64,000 nucleotides of DNA from Rutpela maculata (GCA_936432065.2 OW386293.2:45851923-45915922); one strand, 5' to 3'; positions 1 through 13,460 are shown, counted from the first letter of the stretch. A program made the numbers and translations. The notes: generated from the letters alone by a model not told the origin.

Positions 1-790
1 ACCATGAGCCTTAAGATTTTTGCTGGCGTCGGCAACCATCCAAGGTTGTTTAACATTTCTACGTTTCCCTCTTTATGTTTCCGTTACTGCTCGTGTGATG
101 TTCTCTTTTATAGATTCCCACAAAGCATTTGGATCATCGTCATTAAATGGGTTGACTTCACTTATATATTGTCATGATTAATTTTGGAAATCTGGACTAT
201 CAGTTATGATGGGCAAACAAATGTCTTTGTATTTACTTTTGACATCTTTTCAGCTTTAATGAGAAGATACCTACGAGCAACTGGTGATCTAGCGATTTTA
301 AGCACAATCACGGCTAGGTAAAGTTTTATAGGGCTTTACTGAAGATCTCTACTGATTTCCTATCATAATATAGTCAATCTGATTCCGAAATCTACAGCCA
401 GGTGACAACCAAGTGTAAAGGTGACGTGAATTTTGTTGGTATGCTAACTATTGAATAGATATTATGTAGGCAGAAACCCTTCCATCACTTTCGTTTCCAA
501 ATTTGCCAACAACAGCTCGAAGGAGATTATCTTCCAGTGCGGAACCGACTTAGACATTGAAATCACCAATGGCAATGGTATCTTTCCTATGTAAGGTTTC
601 TAGATCTTTCAAATATCCTTCTTTAACAGTTGCAGGTGCATATACTTCTACCGAATATACTATTGTTGGTTTGGCGTTGATCCTTAAGGAGGTTATCTGA
701 TCACTGCCAACTCTATATCCGAGGACTTCTTTATAGATCCAAAATCCTACTCCATTCCGTCTGATGTCATTGTTTCACGAGAATCATATC
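1..790 (-). pseudogene. RTE-like LINE remnant, endonuclease domain and linker
   Basis: Read on the minus strand, this encodes pieces of the apurinic-type endonuclease of an RTE-like non-LTR retrotransposon (the group often annotated as craniofacial development protein 2-like). Recognisable blocks are RRNGVGFWIYKEVLGYRVGS near 765-700, DTIAIGDFNV near 582-553 (followed directly by an in-frame stop), a RNQIDYIMIG block near 390-355, and SDHQLL-like residues near 275. The linker towards the reverse transcriptase follows, with a DDPNALWESIKENITRAV block near 145-95. The order runs off the left edge, so the RT domain would lie outside the window. Several frameshifts and stops show the copy is dead. 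The endonuclease would nick target DNA for target-primed reverse transcription. Clade assignment is by recognition only. Confidence 0.75.
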
Positions 791-3740
791 ATGCTCTGCA
801 AATGACATATTTAATAATTTTTTAGATTCATGCTATAAATAAATAATTCATTTATTTTTAATTACTTACGCTTATTGCTTTAACGCCAATTCACGGCTGA
901 TGCTTTCACAATATCTTCAGAAGCAATTCTTCACTTTCAAATGGTATAAAACTCACTTTAAATCATAGAACACAAATAAGTAAATAGACTCATAACATGT
1001 ATTAACAATTTGTCATAATCACATGATATAATAGGTTCCATCACCGCCAATAAGGCGACGCACAGTGTGGCAGAAATTCGAAAACTTACGTAGCATTTAA
1101 TCGTAAAATGAAACGAGCTAATGGACTATATGTTGTTGACATACGGCAAGAGAACATATCAGTGTATCATTTGCTCCACTATCTAACTTCATTCAAGGTC
1201 ACCTCGCCTACTACCACCTCCGTGAAACTATTATTGTTAAGTAGTATTTGCGTATGCTCGATGCGCTAAATTTGATAGAACTTTTAAGTGGAAAAGCTCA
1301 TTTATATCTGTAGTTTTAGACTTAATTAACTATGGATCCACTACAATCAGGTATGTATTCAATATATAACGTTATTTTACTATAATTGTTTAAGTTATAA
1401 TGTAATTATAATTTCAAAAACAAGCCTATGCAAATATATCAATAAACTACAATATATTTTTTAACTAAAGAAAAAGTTTACTTCCACATTCGTCCCCATC
1501 GTGAATTTGATGTAATATTATAGATGAACTATTCTAGTTTAAAAATTAAAGTTAAACTGGTACTTATATGTACTCATTAAAATTTAAACTGAATTCCAGA
1601 AAATGTATTTCATGAAAAATACTGACTTATTTGAAACAAAATTCTTAAAAATTATAGATTTATCCGATATGTATAGGTCAATCCGCCATCTTGGAAAAAA
1701 TATAAAACACAAAAAATGTCCGAAAAAATCAAAATTGAATATTTGTTCAATAAGAAGGAGTAATTTCACTAAAGTTGGCAAAAACAAAACTCATCTATGG
1801 TCAAATATAATGCACCAAACCAGGACGCTCTAAGTCTAATAGAACGCCCAAAGATGGCAGACGAAATAATCTTTTTTTATCGATTGTAGGTTCTTTTATG
1901 TACTTTAAGGTGATAAAGTTCAATTTTTTTTATTGTTAATAAAAATGCGTTTTCTACAATTTTTTAAAAGGCATTTTCTTTGACCTTCCTTTTTTTCATA
2001 TATTATTATTTTTACCATGCGTATGCTTAATAAATTTCATTATCAGATTAATGGAGTTTCATTTTGTACTAAATTTTTGAAATTGTACGAGACTTGCTAT
2101 AGTATATTTCAATTTGTTTCGGTGAAAATTGGGTGAAAAAGAGGAGTGTCAGTGAAAATGCATTTTTGAAAATTGTAAAAAAATGAACTTTTTTAAAAAA
2201 TAAAAAAACGAACTTTCTCCCCTTTATGTACATAAAAGAATCTACAATAGAAAAAACAAAAAGTGCCTGAAGAATTAAAATGTACGCCCTCAACGTATAA
2301 ATGATTTTTTTAGGGATTGTTGCGGAAATTAGAATTATTGCCACGTTTTAGAATTCCTGCCCCATTGTGCGACGTTTTCGAAATTAAGTAATTTTGTTTA
2401 TTAAACGTTTTTTTTATTTATTAACTTACTGTACAGCAAACATATCCCAGAATTATGAATCACTGACGGGGCCGTTAACGAAAATCACAGTTATCTAAAT
2501 ATAGATAGCCATGCATCGGTAATTGCACATAAATCTTTATTAACATATCTCCGTAAATGTCGGAGATAAATTGGCTCGTTTAAAATCGCCATATATCACG
2601 GAAAATGTAGGTGAAGTAAAAAACAGCCCTACATGCAGGTTGATATATGAATGAATATTACACTAAATCTCACAGCAAACCGATATATTTCGTCTAGAAT
2701 GGTTGCTTTTTATATCTTTATAGTTTTCATCTATCGACGAGGTTTCGTTCTGCAATGTTTTTATAATTGATGTGTTTTTTAGACTCGTATGTATTGAGTT
2801 ACAGCTTGTTTAGTTAAAGAGATAGAGGATACAAGTTGTGTGCAGTACAAGTTGCTTTGAAGATAGTCGAGAAAGAGTAAATGAATTGTATCTTCTGCTT
2901 GAAACGTTTGAAATGTGAGTTTGCGACTTCAAGTAGACTACTTGAGGAATGTTATACTTCCTTTGGCAACTTAAAAGCTTTAATACCTAAGTACAAAGAT
3001 AATACCGTCTTATACAATTTCTCTCATTTCAAGTGAAATTTTAATAAATCGGTGAAATTCATTCAGTGATATGTTCTCTTTCAAATTAACAAAATTCTCG
3101 GTAGTTTCATATTTTATTATAAATTTGTACATTATACAATTTCCACAGACTGTCCAGTTTATGGTCGCTAGAATTAGGATTTTTTTTGGTATTTTTTGCA
3201 AAAATGTAATGCGTTTGATTAATAAGGGGGCATGTCCAAAATGAAACAGAAACATTCCCGCTTTGTTTTGAAATGTACCTCGAACTTGCCTAGCGTGTAT
3301 ATCGGCAGTTCAGTATATTGTATTAGATTTACTGTTCTATCTCAATATTAATGTAAAACTTAAGGCCTCTTTTTGTTCATTAATATATTGTTGTCAAAAT
3401 GGAAGCAAGGTATGTTTTATTTTCATAGCAGTGTTTTCAGTGTATTAACATTAGAAATTATTGTTTTGAATGCATATTACTTGAATACATTTAAATTTAT
3501 AAACACAGAAATCTAGCAATGCAAACAAGGGGTAATTTTTAGTAAACATTGAATTGCTTGCATTTACAATATGCTGATACATCACTTTATTCAAGTATTT
3601 GAACAAGAAAGTAAATGGGAAACCGAAAATAGGTTAAGACGTTACCTCATTGAGATCGTCCTCAGAAACTACGCTGGTTTGTAAATTGCAGAAATATATA
3701 TTCTTATGTTTTATTTATTTGACACTGTAGTTGAGAATGT
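791..3740. other. AT-rich non-coding DNA, no recognisable gene
   Basis: About 3 kb with only short, low-complexity open frames (the best are 60-90 codons, rich in F/I/K/N, on A/T runs). No conserved protein, RNA gene or clean inverted repeat was recognised. It is probably intronic or intergenic DNA upstream of the visible unc-13 exons. Confidence 0.5.
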
Positions 3741-4050
3741 TCAGAATTAAATTTTCTACAGGAGCACAGCATGAAATATGTAATTTTTCCAACGACTTTT
3801 CCGAATCATTGGAAAATCCGAAAAATTTATGTATACAATTTCCTTAAAAAATGTTTATATCTAGAAAACGGTGCATTTTGTCGAAAGAGTTGTATCGACC
3901 AAAAATATTTAGCTGCAAATTTCCTAGAATAATGCGCCACTAAAATGGGAAATTTTCCAGACGCTCTTCCTTAATTTTCCACTGTTCGGAAAAGCGGTTG
4001 GAAAAATAGAATTTTTTAGTGCCGTACTCCTGTAGAAAATTTAATTTTGA
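3741..4050. repeat. 310-bp foldback (palindromic) repeat
   Basis: The left arm (3741-3817, containing TTTTCTACAGGAGCAC) is matched in reverse complement by the right arm (3975-4050, containing GTGCCGTACTCCTGTAGAAAA). Arms are about 75 bp with some mismatches, and both hold GGAAAA/TTTTCC blocks. This looks like a small non-autonomous element. No target duplication was identified. Confidence 0.6.
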
Positions 4051-4794
4051 GTATTTTTTTAAATTTGCGGGATTTTTGTTAAAAACGCCAAAAATCGACA
4101 TATTGGTGAATATATATAGGTTGCCCCACCTGTCGGGTGTCCGGGTACTCGACACCTTAATCTATCCCCAAAAACCAACAACTTTACGCAAAAAAATGCT
4201 GTTCCACTTTTTTTTTTTTAAATCGTATTTCCGGTGGACTATTATAATCTAAATCAATCGATGTTTCCTGAATAAAGGGCATTAAAATCTATATTATTTA
4301 TTTTCTATAAATTCATTAGAGTATAAGACAAAGAGTGACTGATTATTGTCAGTGGTTTGTATATGGCGGCATCTAGAAATAATTTCTGCAACTAGCTACG
4401 TGGTAGAGTATTACTATGAGATGATGACAGCAAAAATTATGCGCAGAAACGAGTTTGTGCACTTCGTCATTCTAAGCCAATGAGAACGAATTACGTTACA
4501 TTCAGTGTCGACACCAGTGGCGGCGGTGGCTTGCAGTAGAGCGGCGATGGCGATAATAATAATAATAAAACAACTTTATTAGGCAAAATTTAGTACAAAT
4601 TACTACTCTTACACTTCTCCTGAACAAAGCTTCCTCATAAGCAGTTGACACGTTTTAATCTACTCCATTGCACAGCTCCTTGACCGCGAAACTTTCATTG
4701 CAAATACACATTCATATACCCCAGACGACGCTATGCCACTGGTAAAAATATTCGTGCATGTCAGCTCCGCCCCTGTCATCTTCTCATAATAATA

Positions 4795-5191
4795 CTACGT
4801 ATAGCGACTATAGCGAATATAGCGACTATAGCGACTCACTCACTGGAAATCGAGAAGTTCCAAAAGCGAGAAGTTTCCATGGAGTCGCTAAGAAACAAAA
4901 AGGAAAACTCGATCCATAATGGAGAAGTTTCCATGGAGTCGCTAGGAAAAATAAAAACATTCGATATAAAATTAGACTACCTACCGTTATAAATTGACCA
5001 TTTTATGAAGAGAAGAATTTTCCCGATGAATTTTGAATAGAGGTTCCAAAGCTGAATAGATGTTCCTATAATTTATGGTAATTTCCTAATTCAATCAACT
5101 GAAGTTGTACATTACAAGTACTGTCATCTGTCAGTGAGTGAGTCGCTATAGTCGCTATAGTCGCTATATTCGCTATAGTCGCTATACTACG
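4795..5191. mobile_element. Foldback MITE with TATAGCGAC microrepeats, CTACG duplication
   Basis: The inverted ends begin at 4800 and end at 5186. Each end is built from a tandem 9-bp unit TATAGCGAC (with a TATAGCGAA variant) and then runs into CTCACTCACTG. The left end has four units and the right end five. The 5-bp CTACG occurs just outside both ends (4795-4799 and 5187-5191) and could extend to TACTACG because the terminal TA is ambiguous. Internally, a GAGAAGTTTCCATGGAGTCG motif is repeated at about 4868 and 4921. There is no coding capacity, so mobilisation would need a transposase in trans. Superfamily not assigned. Confidence 0.75.
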
Positions 5192-6201
5192 CTTATGCAT
5201 GAACTCGTATAAAATTTAAAAAAAGTGACGTCGCAAATACGTCACATCGACGTCACAACATGACATAATTTCGTAAAAATTTCGTCAAAATATGAGGTTA
5301 CTGGGACGTAATTTTTTCATCACCTGACGTCGCGCGTCGGCGACCAATACCACAAAAAATGGCGTACCAAAATGACGTCAGTTTGTTACCTTGGTTGGAG
5401 CCCGTGGACAATGCCGACAACTGCAAACATGAAATTCGACGCAACTTGCCAGTTGAGGAAAATTTGCTCTGACAGAAATATTCCGTGACGTACAAGGGTG
5501 AGACTTACTAAAGTCCTAATTTTCTCTCTTAACTCCTTTTGGACATGAATCGTTAGGGAAGCAGACAGACGCCGTACGTTGGTTTTTTCAGATTACAGTT
5601 ACTTTTTCGGTTTTCAAGGCAGCGACAATTCGGTTCTCGATTATGGTTTCGGTATACAGATCTGCGGCAATTCGGTTTCTGTTAGAAAAAATTAGTAATT
5701 ACGGTGCGGTTTTCGGTTAGGGTTTCGGTTCGGTTACAGTGCCTGATAATAATTATAAAATAAATACAAAATACCTGATCAATGTCACAAATTCTACTAA
5801 ATCTCGAATATTCCATAATTACGCTATAATTATTTATTTATTATCATAACTGAAAAATAAAGGGTTCAAAGAATAAAGCGCGAAAATCTAGATAAGCAAA
5901 TATATTACAATATTTATTTATATACAAAAAGAGAGCAATGCGATTTCAGGGGTGGGCAACATAGTTGCTTTTCACTAAATAATATGAGACATAATATGTA
6001 TAAAACAATGTACTCTAAAACAGACAGAAAGAATCCAAAAACCTAAAATGTTATTATAATAACACGCAAAACTAAAGTGTTGGCCAACCGATTTTACTAT
6101 TACTTAATACTTTAAAACAAAAAGACCCTACTTTAAATTTATTGCAAAAATACAAAATCGCATTACAGCAAACCAAAATCTACAAAATTGCATTACAATT
6201 A
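5192..6201. other. Non-coding; degenerate TTCGGTT-rich stretch
   Basis: No gene seen. At about 5580-5740 there is a degenerate simple repeat of TTCGG/CGGTTT units. At 5225-5330 several TGACGT/ACGTCA words cluster, without clear meaning. Confidence 0.4.
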
Positions 6202-6808
6202 ATCACCACCAGTGGCGGCTGGTGAAATTTCAATATTTTTTTGTCTGTCTGTGGCGCATGGGACCCATACGAAATGTGGGAAATAACATCTAGAGAAGCA
6301 CTTCTCAAAAATTTTAAAAAAGCAGTTTGCGAAAATTTTTTTTAAAATTCGGTTGCCCTACATGGCCCTGTTTAATTGCTTTTTTTGTCATATACATTTG
6401 ACTTTTCATAATATGCAACAATAGGTTTTCGAGTTTCTGAGAATATTTTCATTATTAACTGAGATCCAACGAATTGAAACGTTGTAATTTGTTAAATTGT
6501 AAATTACAAAATTTCAGTTCATTGTACTTCAGTTAATAATGAAAATATTTTCATAAACTCCGAAACCTATTGTTGTATTTTTATGACAAGTCATATGTAT
6601 ATGGCAAAAAAATAAATTAAACAGGAGTCCCTAGGGCCAGGGAGGGCAACCGAATTTTAAAAAAATTCTTCGCAAACTGCTTTTTTAAAGTTTTTGAGGG
6701 GGTCCTTAGAGAAGTGCTTCTCTAGATGTTATTTCCCATATTTCGTATGGGTCCCATGCCGATGAGAAAAAAAAAATTAAAATTTCACCAGCCGCCACTG
6801 ATCACCAC
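6202..6808. mobile_element. hAT-like foldback MITE with 8-bp ATCACCAC duplication
   Basis: The element (6210-6800, 591 bp) begins CAGTGGCGGCTGGTGAAATT and ends with its inverse complement. The arms match over roughly 160 bp, and weaker pairing continues to the centre, so the whole unit can fold. The 8-bp direct repeat ATCACCAC lies at 6202-6209 and 6801-6808. An 8-bp duplication with CA...TG ends is typical of the hAT superfamily. It encodes nothing; the short open frames within are shadows of the arms. Confidence 0.85.
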
Positions 6809-7639
6809 CGACAAAATCGCATTCGCGCACTAAAACTTCCGAAGAGGTTTCTCTCGACAAAACATCACCTCCTGGTGAAACAGCAACAAAACGTAGCATC
6901 AGACAGGAACACAGCAAATCTTTATAAAAATGGTTTTTACTTACAGTCTGGGAATATGATTCAATATGATTCACTCTCACACAAAGTTAAACTAATTATT
7001 ATTATTATACAAAAATACGTCATCAAAGTGATAACAAATATTTAAAGCTGCAGACAGATTCTTCACAACCTGTACTAGTTCACGCAAATTAGGCATTTTA
7101 GAAGAAATAATTTATAAAGTAATAATATTTAAGATGCTGTAGTAGAATTATTGTTGTCGATACAAATTACCATCTAATAACCTCTTTGCAAATTTATTTC
7201 GGACCGGGCAAGGCCCAGCCACAAAGTGGCAACTGCTTGGGGCAGATTCCCCTGGCCGGAGCTTTTATTATCTACATCTTGTTCGCGCAGTGTCAAGTTA
7301 GTGGGGAAGCGTCCCCGCGGAACCAATAAAAGTCAAAGTAGGGCTATTATACCTACTATATTTTGGATCTACCGGTCTTTTTATGCTGAATCTAAGCAGA
7401 GTACTGTAATGGGCCAACTAAAATTTTACTAAAATATACTAACTTATACGAATATTGTGAAAATACGGTACAAATTACCCTTAATAAAAATGGATCGTTA
7501 CAATTCTCCAAAAAATACGCGATGTATTTTTTGAAGACGACTTTTTCGAAACGACTGTCCAGCATCGCATTCTTTTCTTATTTTTGGCCTCATCAGCTAG
7601 GCAGAAGACAATATTGATCTGCTGATAGTCGAAAAAAAT

Positions 7640-7835
7640 AAGACAGAATGCCGAGGGGGCGCTCTCCAATACAGTGGGCTAATACCATCAAGGAGTTAAC
7701 GGGAAAGAGCTTTACTGAAGACGTGCATCTAATAGGCAACCGCGAGAGATGGCGAGATGCTATCAGACATGGTACCCAGCAACCGGAGGCCAATTAGAAT
7801 AACGCATGGATTACAAAACGTCTGCTAAGACATTG
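7640..7835 (+). pseudogene. 3' terminal fragment of an RTE-like LINE ORF2
   Basis: A frame from about 7645 to a stop at 7797 reads a C-terminal tail typical of RTE-like LINE polyproteins: RGRSPIQWANTIKEL, then a TEDVHLIGNRERWRDAI block with the characteristic W and DR/WR pattern. A stop lies just upstream in the same frame, so it is a 5'-truncated, decayed copy. It may belong to the same family as the endonuclease remnant at the left edge, but on the opposite strand. The following bases up to about 7835 resemble a short 3'UTR. Confidence 0.6.
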
Positions 7836-8025
7836 TGAATAAGAAGAAGATGGGTTTAGTTTATTTTCCTTGCAGGAACTCTAGCAGAATAGTTTTTGCA
7901 TTTAAATATTTTTTTAAACTTCTATTGAGTTGCTACTTTAAAACTTTTTGTCCACGACCCTTTTATAATAACAATTATACTTTTGTTTGTTCAATCATAA
8001 TTATATACATTATTCACTATTACCA

Positions 8026-8072
8026 GTGATTAGTCATTAATCACTATCTAGTAGTGATTAATGATTAATCAC
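8026..8072. repeat. 21-bp stem hairpin
   Basis: GTGATTAGTCATTAATCACTA is followed after a few bases by TAGTGATTAATGATTAATCAC, its near-perfect inverse complement (one mismatch). No T-run follows, so it is a simple palindrome rather than a terminator. Confidence 0.6.
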
Positions 8073-8862
8073 CGGCAGGTACTTCTTGAATTTGAGTGCT
8101 ATCTCGCAACTTTTTAGTAGAATTTATTTCCAATTTCTGAAACGTTAAACGGAATTATTCGTTAACTGTCACAGGTTCAATTGTATGACCAATTTTACTG
8201 TTATTATGAAATTTATGAATAGATACCTTTATTTAACGTGTCAGAAACAGACCATTTTTATCATGCAATTTCGTTTTTAAATTTTATTGAGTAGGCCGTT
8301 ATGTGTCAAAAGAACGGCTTGTCAAATTAAATTTAAACGTCGACGTTATTTACAATAATTTTACATATTACTCAAAAAGAATAATATAATTAATTAATTT
8401 CTTCAGTAAATAATTTAATCAAAAATATTTAATAGTCGTGGACAAAGTATAGTGTTCTACCCGCATCTAAGGACTACTATTCACTCTGGTGATTTACGAC
8501 ACTCGCCTGCGGCTCGTATTAAACTTCACCTTCGTGAATAATAGCTATCATTATATGCTCGTTGAATAATATACTATTATGATCCAGTCTTTTAAACACC
8601 ACAATAATTGAGGTTTTTCTATTTCAGTCATTTTCACTGCCTCTCAACCAAATATCTGTGTCCAGGAGTACCCGCTGTCATGAGTATGTTGTTAGCGAAC
8701 ATCAATGCTTACTACGCACACACTACTGCATCATCGGCTGTATCAGCTAGTGATAGATTTGCAGCGTCGAACTTTGGTGTAAGTATAAACCAGTGCGCAA
8801 TAAATGTTCGTGAATTTATTAACTAGTTAAATGTAAATAAATTCTTAAGTATCTTTAATTAT

Positions 8863-10651
8863 CACAGGCCGACATTTTTCAAACCCTGAGATCTGACTAT
8901 ACCTTTTCGAAGGTTTTGGTGGAGTTAATCCAAATTCCACCTTAGAATTGCTCCATCACATCAGGTCTTCGAGATATCCTAACCTGAAAATACAAAGACA
9001 CGGTTTTCCGCTATATTCGGGATTATATTACACCGCGAATTATATTTTTTTCCACAAAACTCGTTGAGGCATATGAAAGTACTACTATTCCCCAACAAAA
9101 TGCATTTTGAAATTTTCTGTTCAATAAATTTTTAATTTTCATTAAGTGTTTGGGATTCTTACTGCACTTTATGTTATTTAAAGAAAAAATGTTACTACCC
9201 CAGTAGCTCAGAGACTCGGCAGACGAGTCATGGGTAAGAAAACACTTTACAAATAGTTTACCGTTTTACGTGTGTGGTAGATAGAAATTAATAAATGATA
9301 GATGTTTTAATAATTTTTCTTAAAGAAATGTTAATTTGACTTATATAAAGATAATTTTCCTAGAAAGTAGGGCGCCAATCTTTCTATATTAGTAATTTAC
9401 ACTAAAATTGAAGTTTGATTACAAGAAAGATAAACTAATTAAAATTTAAAGAAAGTACTAGTTGTAAAAAAAAATAGTGTAAATTAATAATTCAAATTTC
9501 GCACAAGTAAAAATTAAATTAGTACCTTTAAATATTACTAAAAGATATTCAACTTTCTATTAAAGATTAAATAATTAATTCAGTAGATCATATCTAAATA
9601 TTTTGTTTGCATAGTTTGGTTTGTATAGTTTGGTTTGTATAAAAATACCTGAAATAAGTGGACAATGTAATTATAAAATTGATTTTATTATAAATCAATC
9701 AAACTAGGTGTGTTTTTATTAGAAAACGACTAAACTGATGCCTTAATATTAAACGAAGTTATGTACAATGAAGAATCGAATGGACAATAATATGTTATAT
9801 AGATATTACTTAAAATATTGTCTAAAACATGAACTGACAATATGGTGTTTAAAGGTCAAAATTTATTATATAAATATACCTAAGCGTTTCGTAGAAATTG
9901 TGATCACAAAGTTTTTACAGAACTTTTTATATATTTGATTTTAATCAGACGTTACGCCGATAATTTATACCTTAATAAAAATAGAAAATATTAACTGTTC
10001 GTTGAAACATGTTTAGAATAAAATTGAAAATGGAAATAGTTTTTTTAAGAAAAAATATTTGCAACATGATACTTTAAAGAACTCTAAAAAAATGTTAAAG
10101 CATAAAAATATGAGGTATTTACAAAAGAACATTAGATAAAAATTTTATTTGGGACACCAAAAAAAAAGTAACTTCTAATTGTCGTATCGATTCGAAACTT
10201 TGCGAACTTATGCAACTCTGGTGACAATACATTTATATAATATAATTGACCTTGTATGATGACGTAGGTAGGAGGTAGTGATAACGACTTTTTATGGGCG
10301 TATTACCGGCGACTCCGCCATAAACGCGAATTTTTCTCGATAGATAGAGAATGATGTCAGATTTATAAATTTAGAAAAGTGCGGTATATATGAAATAAGA
10401 TATCTGAAAAATTCAAAATGCATTTTGATGGGGGAAGAGTGGTACTTATATATGCCGCAACGAGTTTTGCGGAGAAAAATTAATTTGCGGTGTAGTATAA
10501 TGCCGAATATAGCGAAAACCGTGTTTTTTGCATTTTTAGATTAGGATATCTCGAAAACCTGATGTGATGGAGCAATTCTGAGGTCGAATTCAGCGCACCT
10601 TTGGGAAAGAGTACTCCGGTCTAGAGTTTCGTCCAATTTTGTCGGCCTGTG
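8863..10651. mobile_element. 1.8-kb foldback transposon, CACAGGCC ends
   Basis: The ends are CACAGGCCGACA at 8863 and the inverse TGTCGGCCTGTG ending at 10651. Inverted arms of about 260 bp (to about 9125, and from about 10395) share blocks such as GATGTGATGGAGCAATTCT, the AAAACCGTGTTTT region and AAAATGCATTTTG. The centre (9140-10390) is AT-rich without an open frame. It has the CAC...GTG ends and an internal GAGGTCGAATTCAGCG-type motif 50-80 bp from the end, like several elements further right. No clean target duplication was seen (TAT against ACT), so the exact boundary is less sure. Confidence 0.75.
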
Positions 10652-11120
10652 ACTTACTTGTAGTTAATTTATATAATACAGATGGAATTGAATAAACCGA
10701 CCACGATGTTGAGGATTTAAGAATCTTAGCTTGTAACAATATATTAAAACTAGTATTGGAACGAAATATAATTAATAAGTAAGGCTAACAATTTCCAAAC
10801 AGCACGCTCATACAAAATTTTCATCAATACCGTTTTTTTTCTATTCTCCACTGAGAAAATGTCTCGAAACATTTCTCATATCATTCTCTTGACTTTGCGC
10901 GGAGTAAACTTGAGGCAGCTTCTGAAACTACTTCTATTATTATTGTTAGACATCCTGAGCTGCACACAACCAGCTTCTTTCAGACACAAACGTTATTGGA
11001 GTCTTTACAATATTGCTAAACTACCAGACCCTAATTATAAAATCAAAACATAATATTGTACTATTCGAAAAAAATAGCAGGTACAGCAAATTTTATATTT
11101 AATTTTATATTATTTAATTA

Positions 11121-12828
11121 TACAGCCACACACAAAAAAAAAGTTCTGTGCAGCGGATCAAATTATATGGATATGTCAAAAACATCCCTTAAAATGGTGT
11201 AGAATCAAAGAAATAATGTAATAACTTAATGAAGTGTGTAAAATGGTAGATGTTTTGTAGTCGAGAGTAGAGAATATAAATTCGAGCCACAGTAAACTAT
11301 TGCTATAAATTAAACCGAAATCCGCCCTTATGGTGGAGTGAAAATTACCGCTAAAACTCAAAAGGCGCAGGTGAGTGTAAATAACATATACAAAAGACAA
11401 CATTTTGTATCTCTTAGTGCAAAATATTTAACTCTGGTGAGACAACCAGCCATTACTGTCAAAGGGTAGAGACTCAATCCTATGGAGGGTTAAAACTACC
11501 CCCACCCCTCATAGATTTCAATACGGGGAAAAAAATTCAGGCACATGTGGGTGCTATTAAAATTCGGAAAGGGTCAAATGCTTGTAGCTCATTGTGCCAA
11601 ATATATAAATCTGCTACGACAACCACCAAATCTTTTTAATAAGGTTGAAAATCACCCCCATTGGGTGAGAGGTAAACACTATCCCCACACGGACGGAAAC
11701 AAATAGACGGAAATTTAGTTAATTTAGGTATACAGCTTACATAGATAGAAAAAAATGGTCGCTGAAGAGATAACATCCTGTATCTGTGACTAAAAAAATA
11801 GGAAAACAAAACTATGGAAAAGATATTTTGAAGTCAATAGAGAAAAATCATAAGAAAAGAAAGTATTTGGATTGATGGTCCAAAGTATGATATAAATAGG
11901 AAAAAGAATAGCTTTACACAGATTAAAAGATAGATAAGTTGATAAATGTTAAGATAAACAGTTGAATAAACAGATATGGTATAATAAATAAAACAATGGT
12001 CAATGCTTAATGTATGATTACTCCATTTTATCTACCCTGCCTAAAACTACAAATGCCTGCATTTTTGTTCCAGGATATTAGAAGTAATGAAATCCGTCCG
12101 TCTGTGGGGGTAGTTTTTACCCCTCCCCCAATAGGGGTAATTTTCAACCTTATTAAGATTGAGTGGTTGTTGTATTAGATTCGTATATTTGGCACGATGA
12201 GCTACAAGTATTTGACCCTTTCCGAATTTCAATTGCACCTATATGCATCATTTGAGCATAGGCTCTTACTAGCTCGTACTAAGGGTAGACTCTAGTCATG
12301 TGTCGGTGGTTGGAACGAATTCACTCCATATTTAAAACTACAAAAGCCTCAATTTTTTTTCCGTTTTGGAACCTATGAGGGGTGGGGGTAGTTTTAACCC
12401 TCCATGGGGTTGATTCTCTACCCTTTGAGAGTAATGGCCGGTTGTCGCACCAGAGTCAAATATTTTGCACTAAGAGATACAGAAATTTGTCCTTTGTACA
12501 TGTTATTTACACTCACCTGCGTCTTTTGAGTTTTAGCGGTAGTTTTCACTCACCCATAAGGGCGAATTTCGGTTTAATTTGTAGAAATAGCTTACTGTGG
12601 CTCGAATTTATATTCTCTACTCTAGACTACAAAACATCTACCATTTTTCACACTTCATTAAGTTATTACATTATTTCTATAATTTTACACAATTTTACAT
12701 TTTTTTGACTAAAAAACAAAATTGACACGATAGATTTTTTTTTGACCACGGATTCGGATTCAGCGAAAAATACACCATATCCATATAATTTGATCCACTG
12801 CACAGAACTTTTTTTTTGTGTGGCTGTG
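11121..12828. mobile_element. 1.7-kb foldback transposon, CAC ends, TTA duplication
   Basis: The right end, read inwards, is CACAGCCACACAC plus an A-run. The left end has the same sequence with the first C changed to T (11121). Arms are about 550 bp each (to about 11690, and from about 12100) and match closely, including the GTTCTGTGCAGCGGATCAAA block and a CTACCCCCACCCCTCATAG block. TTA lies immediately outside both ends. A motif GGATTCGGATTCAGCG sits at 12749-12765, about 65 bp from the right end. The 108-codon frame at 12382-12708 is a product of the arm and is mirrored on the other arm, so it is not a gene. Confidence 0.8.
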
Positions 12829-13213
12829 TTATGTAATATTTTATTTTAAAATTTTTACAAATGTATTATTTTTATATTAAATTTATTTTTATCAAACTAA
12901 AATTTAATTTCTTTTTTTAACATTCTTTTATTACGTCGACCTGTAACTATCTGTCTATCTATGTATGCATGTATGTAAGTAAAAAGTCTAAGGAACTGAA
13001 TTTCACCCACTTTTAATTGTTGTATCATCATGAAACTTGGCAATTGTTTGTAGATCTGATGACAATACAATATAGTATACTCAATATTATAATATGTTCA
13101 AAATGGCCGCCGCCCCAAGATGGCAGATTATCATTTTCTTTACAACCCCGATGATATGGATATCAAAAGAAAGCACTTGATAGGTAGAAAATAAAAATGT
13201 GATCAAAACTTAA

Positions 13214-13460
13214 AAATTAAAAATGGCGGCGTCAACATGGCTGATAGGTTTTATCAATTATCGTCGAATTCGACTGAAAATCTGTATCTGTGGGTTATTG
13301 AAGTTACAGATTACAATTATCGGTCCAAATTTAACAATTCAAAATGGTGGCGTCAAAATGGCGGATAAGTTTTGTAATTTATGGTTTGATTCGTATAAAA
13401 ATCGATATCTGGGGATTCTCGAGGTCGCAGATTATAAATATTTAGCCGAATTCATTACAT
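13214..13460. repeat. Two diverged ~125-bp tandem units
   Basis: The unit starting near 13217 (AAAATGGCGGCGTCAACATGGC) is repeated near 13341 (AAAATGGTGGCGTCAAAATGGC). Both continue through similar GATAGGTTTT, ATCTGTATCTGTGGGTTATTG and GAGGTCGCAGATTA-like blocks. An ATGGCCGCCG word at about 13103 may belong to an earlier, more decayed unit. The 79-codon frame spanning it reflects the repeat and is not a recognised protein. Confidence 0.55.

Noticed and set aside
3360..3415. Possible first exon (ATGGAAGCAAG before GTATGT)
   Set aside because: Only four codons, with no recognisable downstream exon or promoter; cannot be supported.
7195..7432. 68-codon + frame in a GC-richer patch (ACCGGGCAAGGCCCAGCCAC)
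   Set aside because: The patch may be a transposon scrap, but no protein family could be recognised and no repeat partner was found in the window.
12382..12708. 108-codon + frame
   Set aside because: Mirrored by a minus frame at 11176-11403 in the opposite arm of the same inverted repeat; no known protein.
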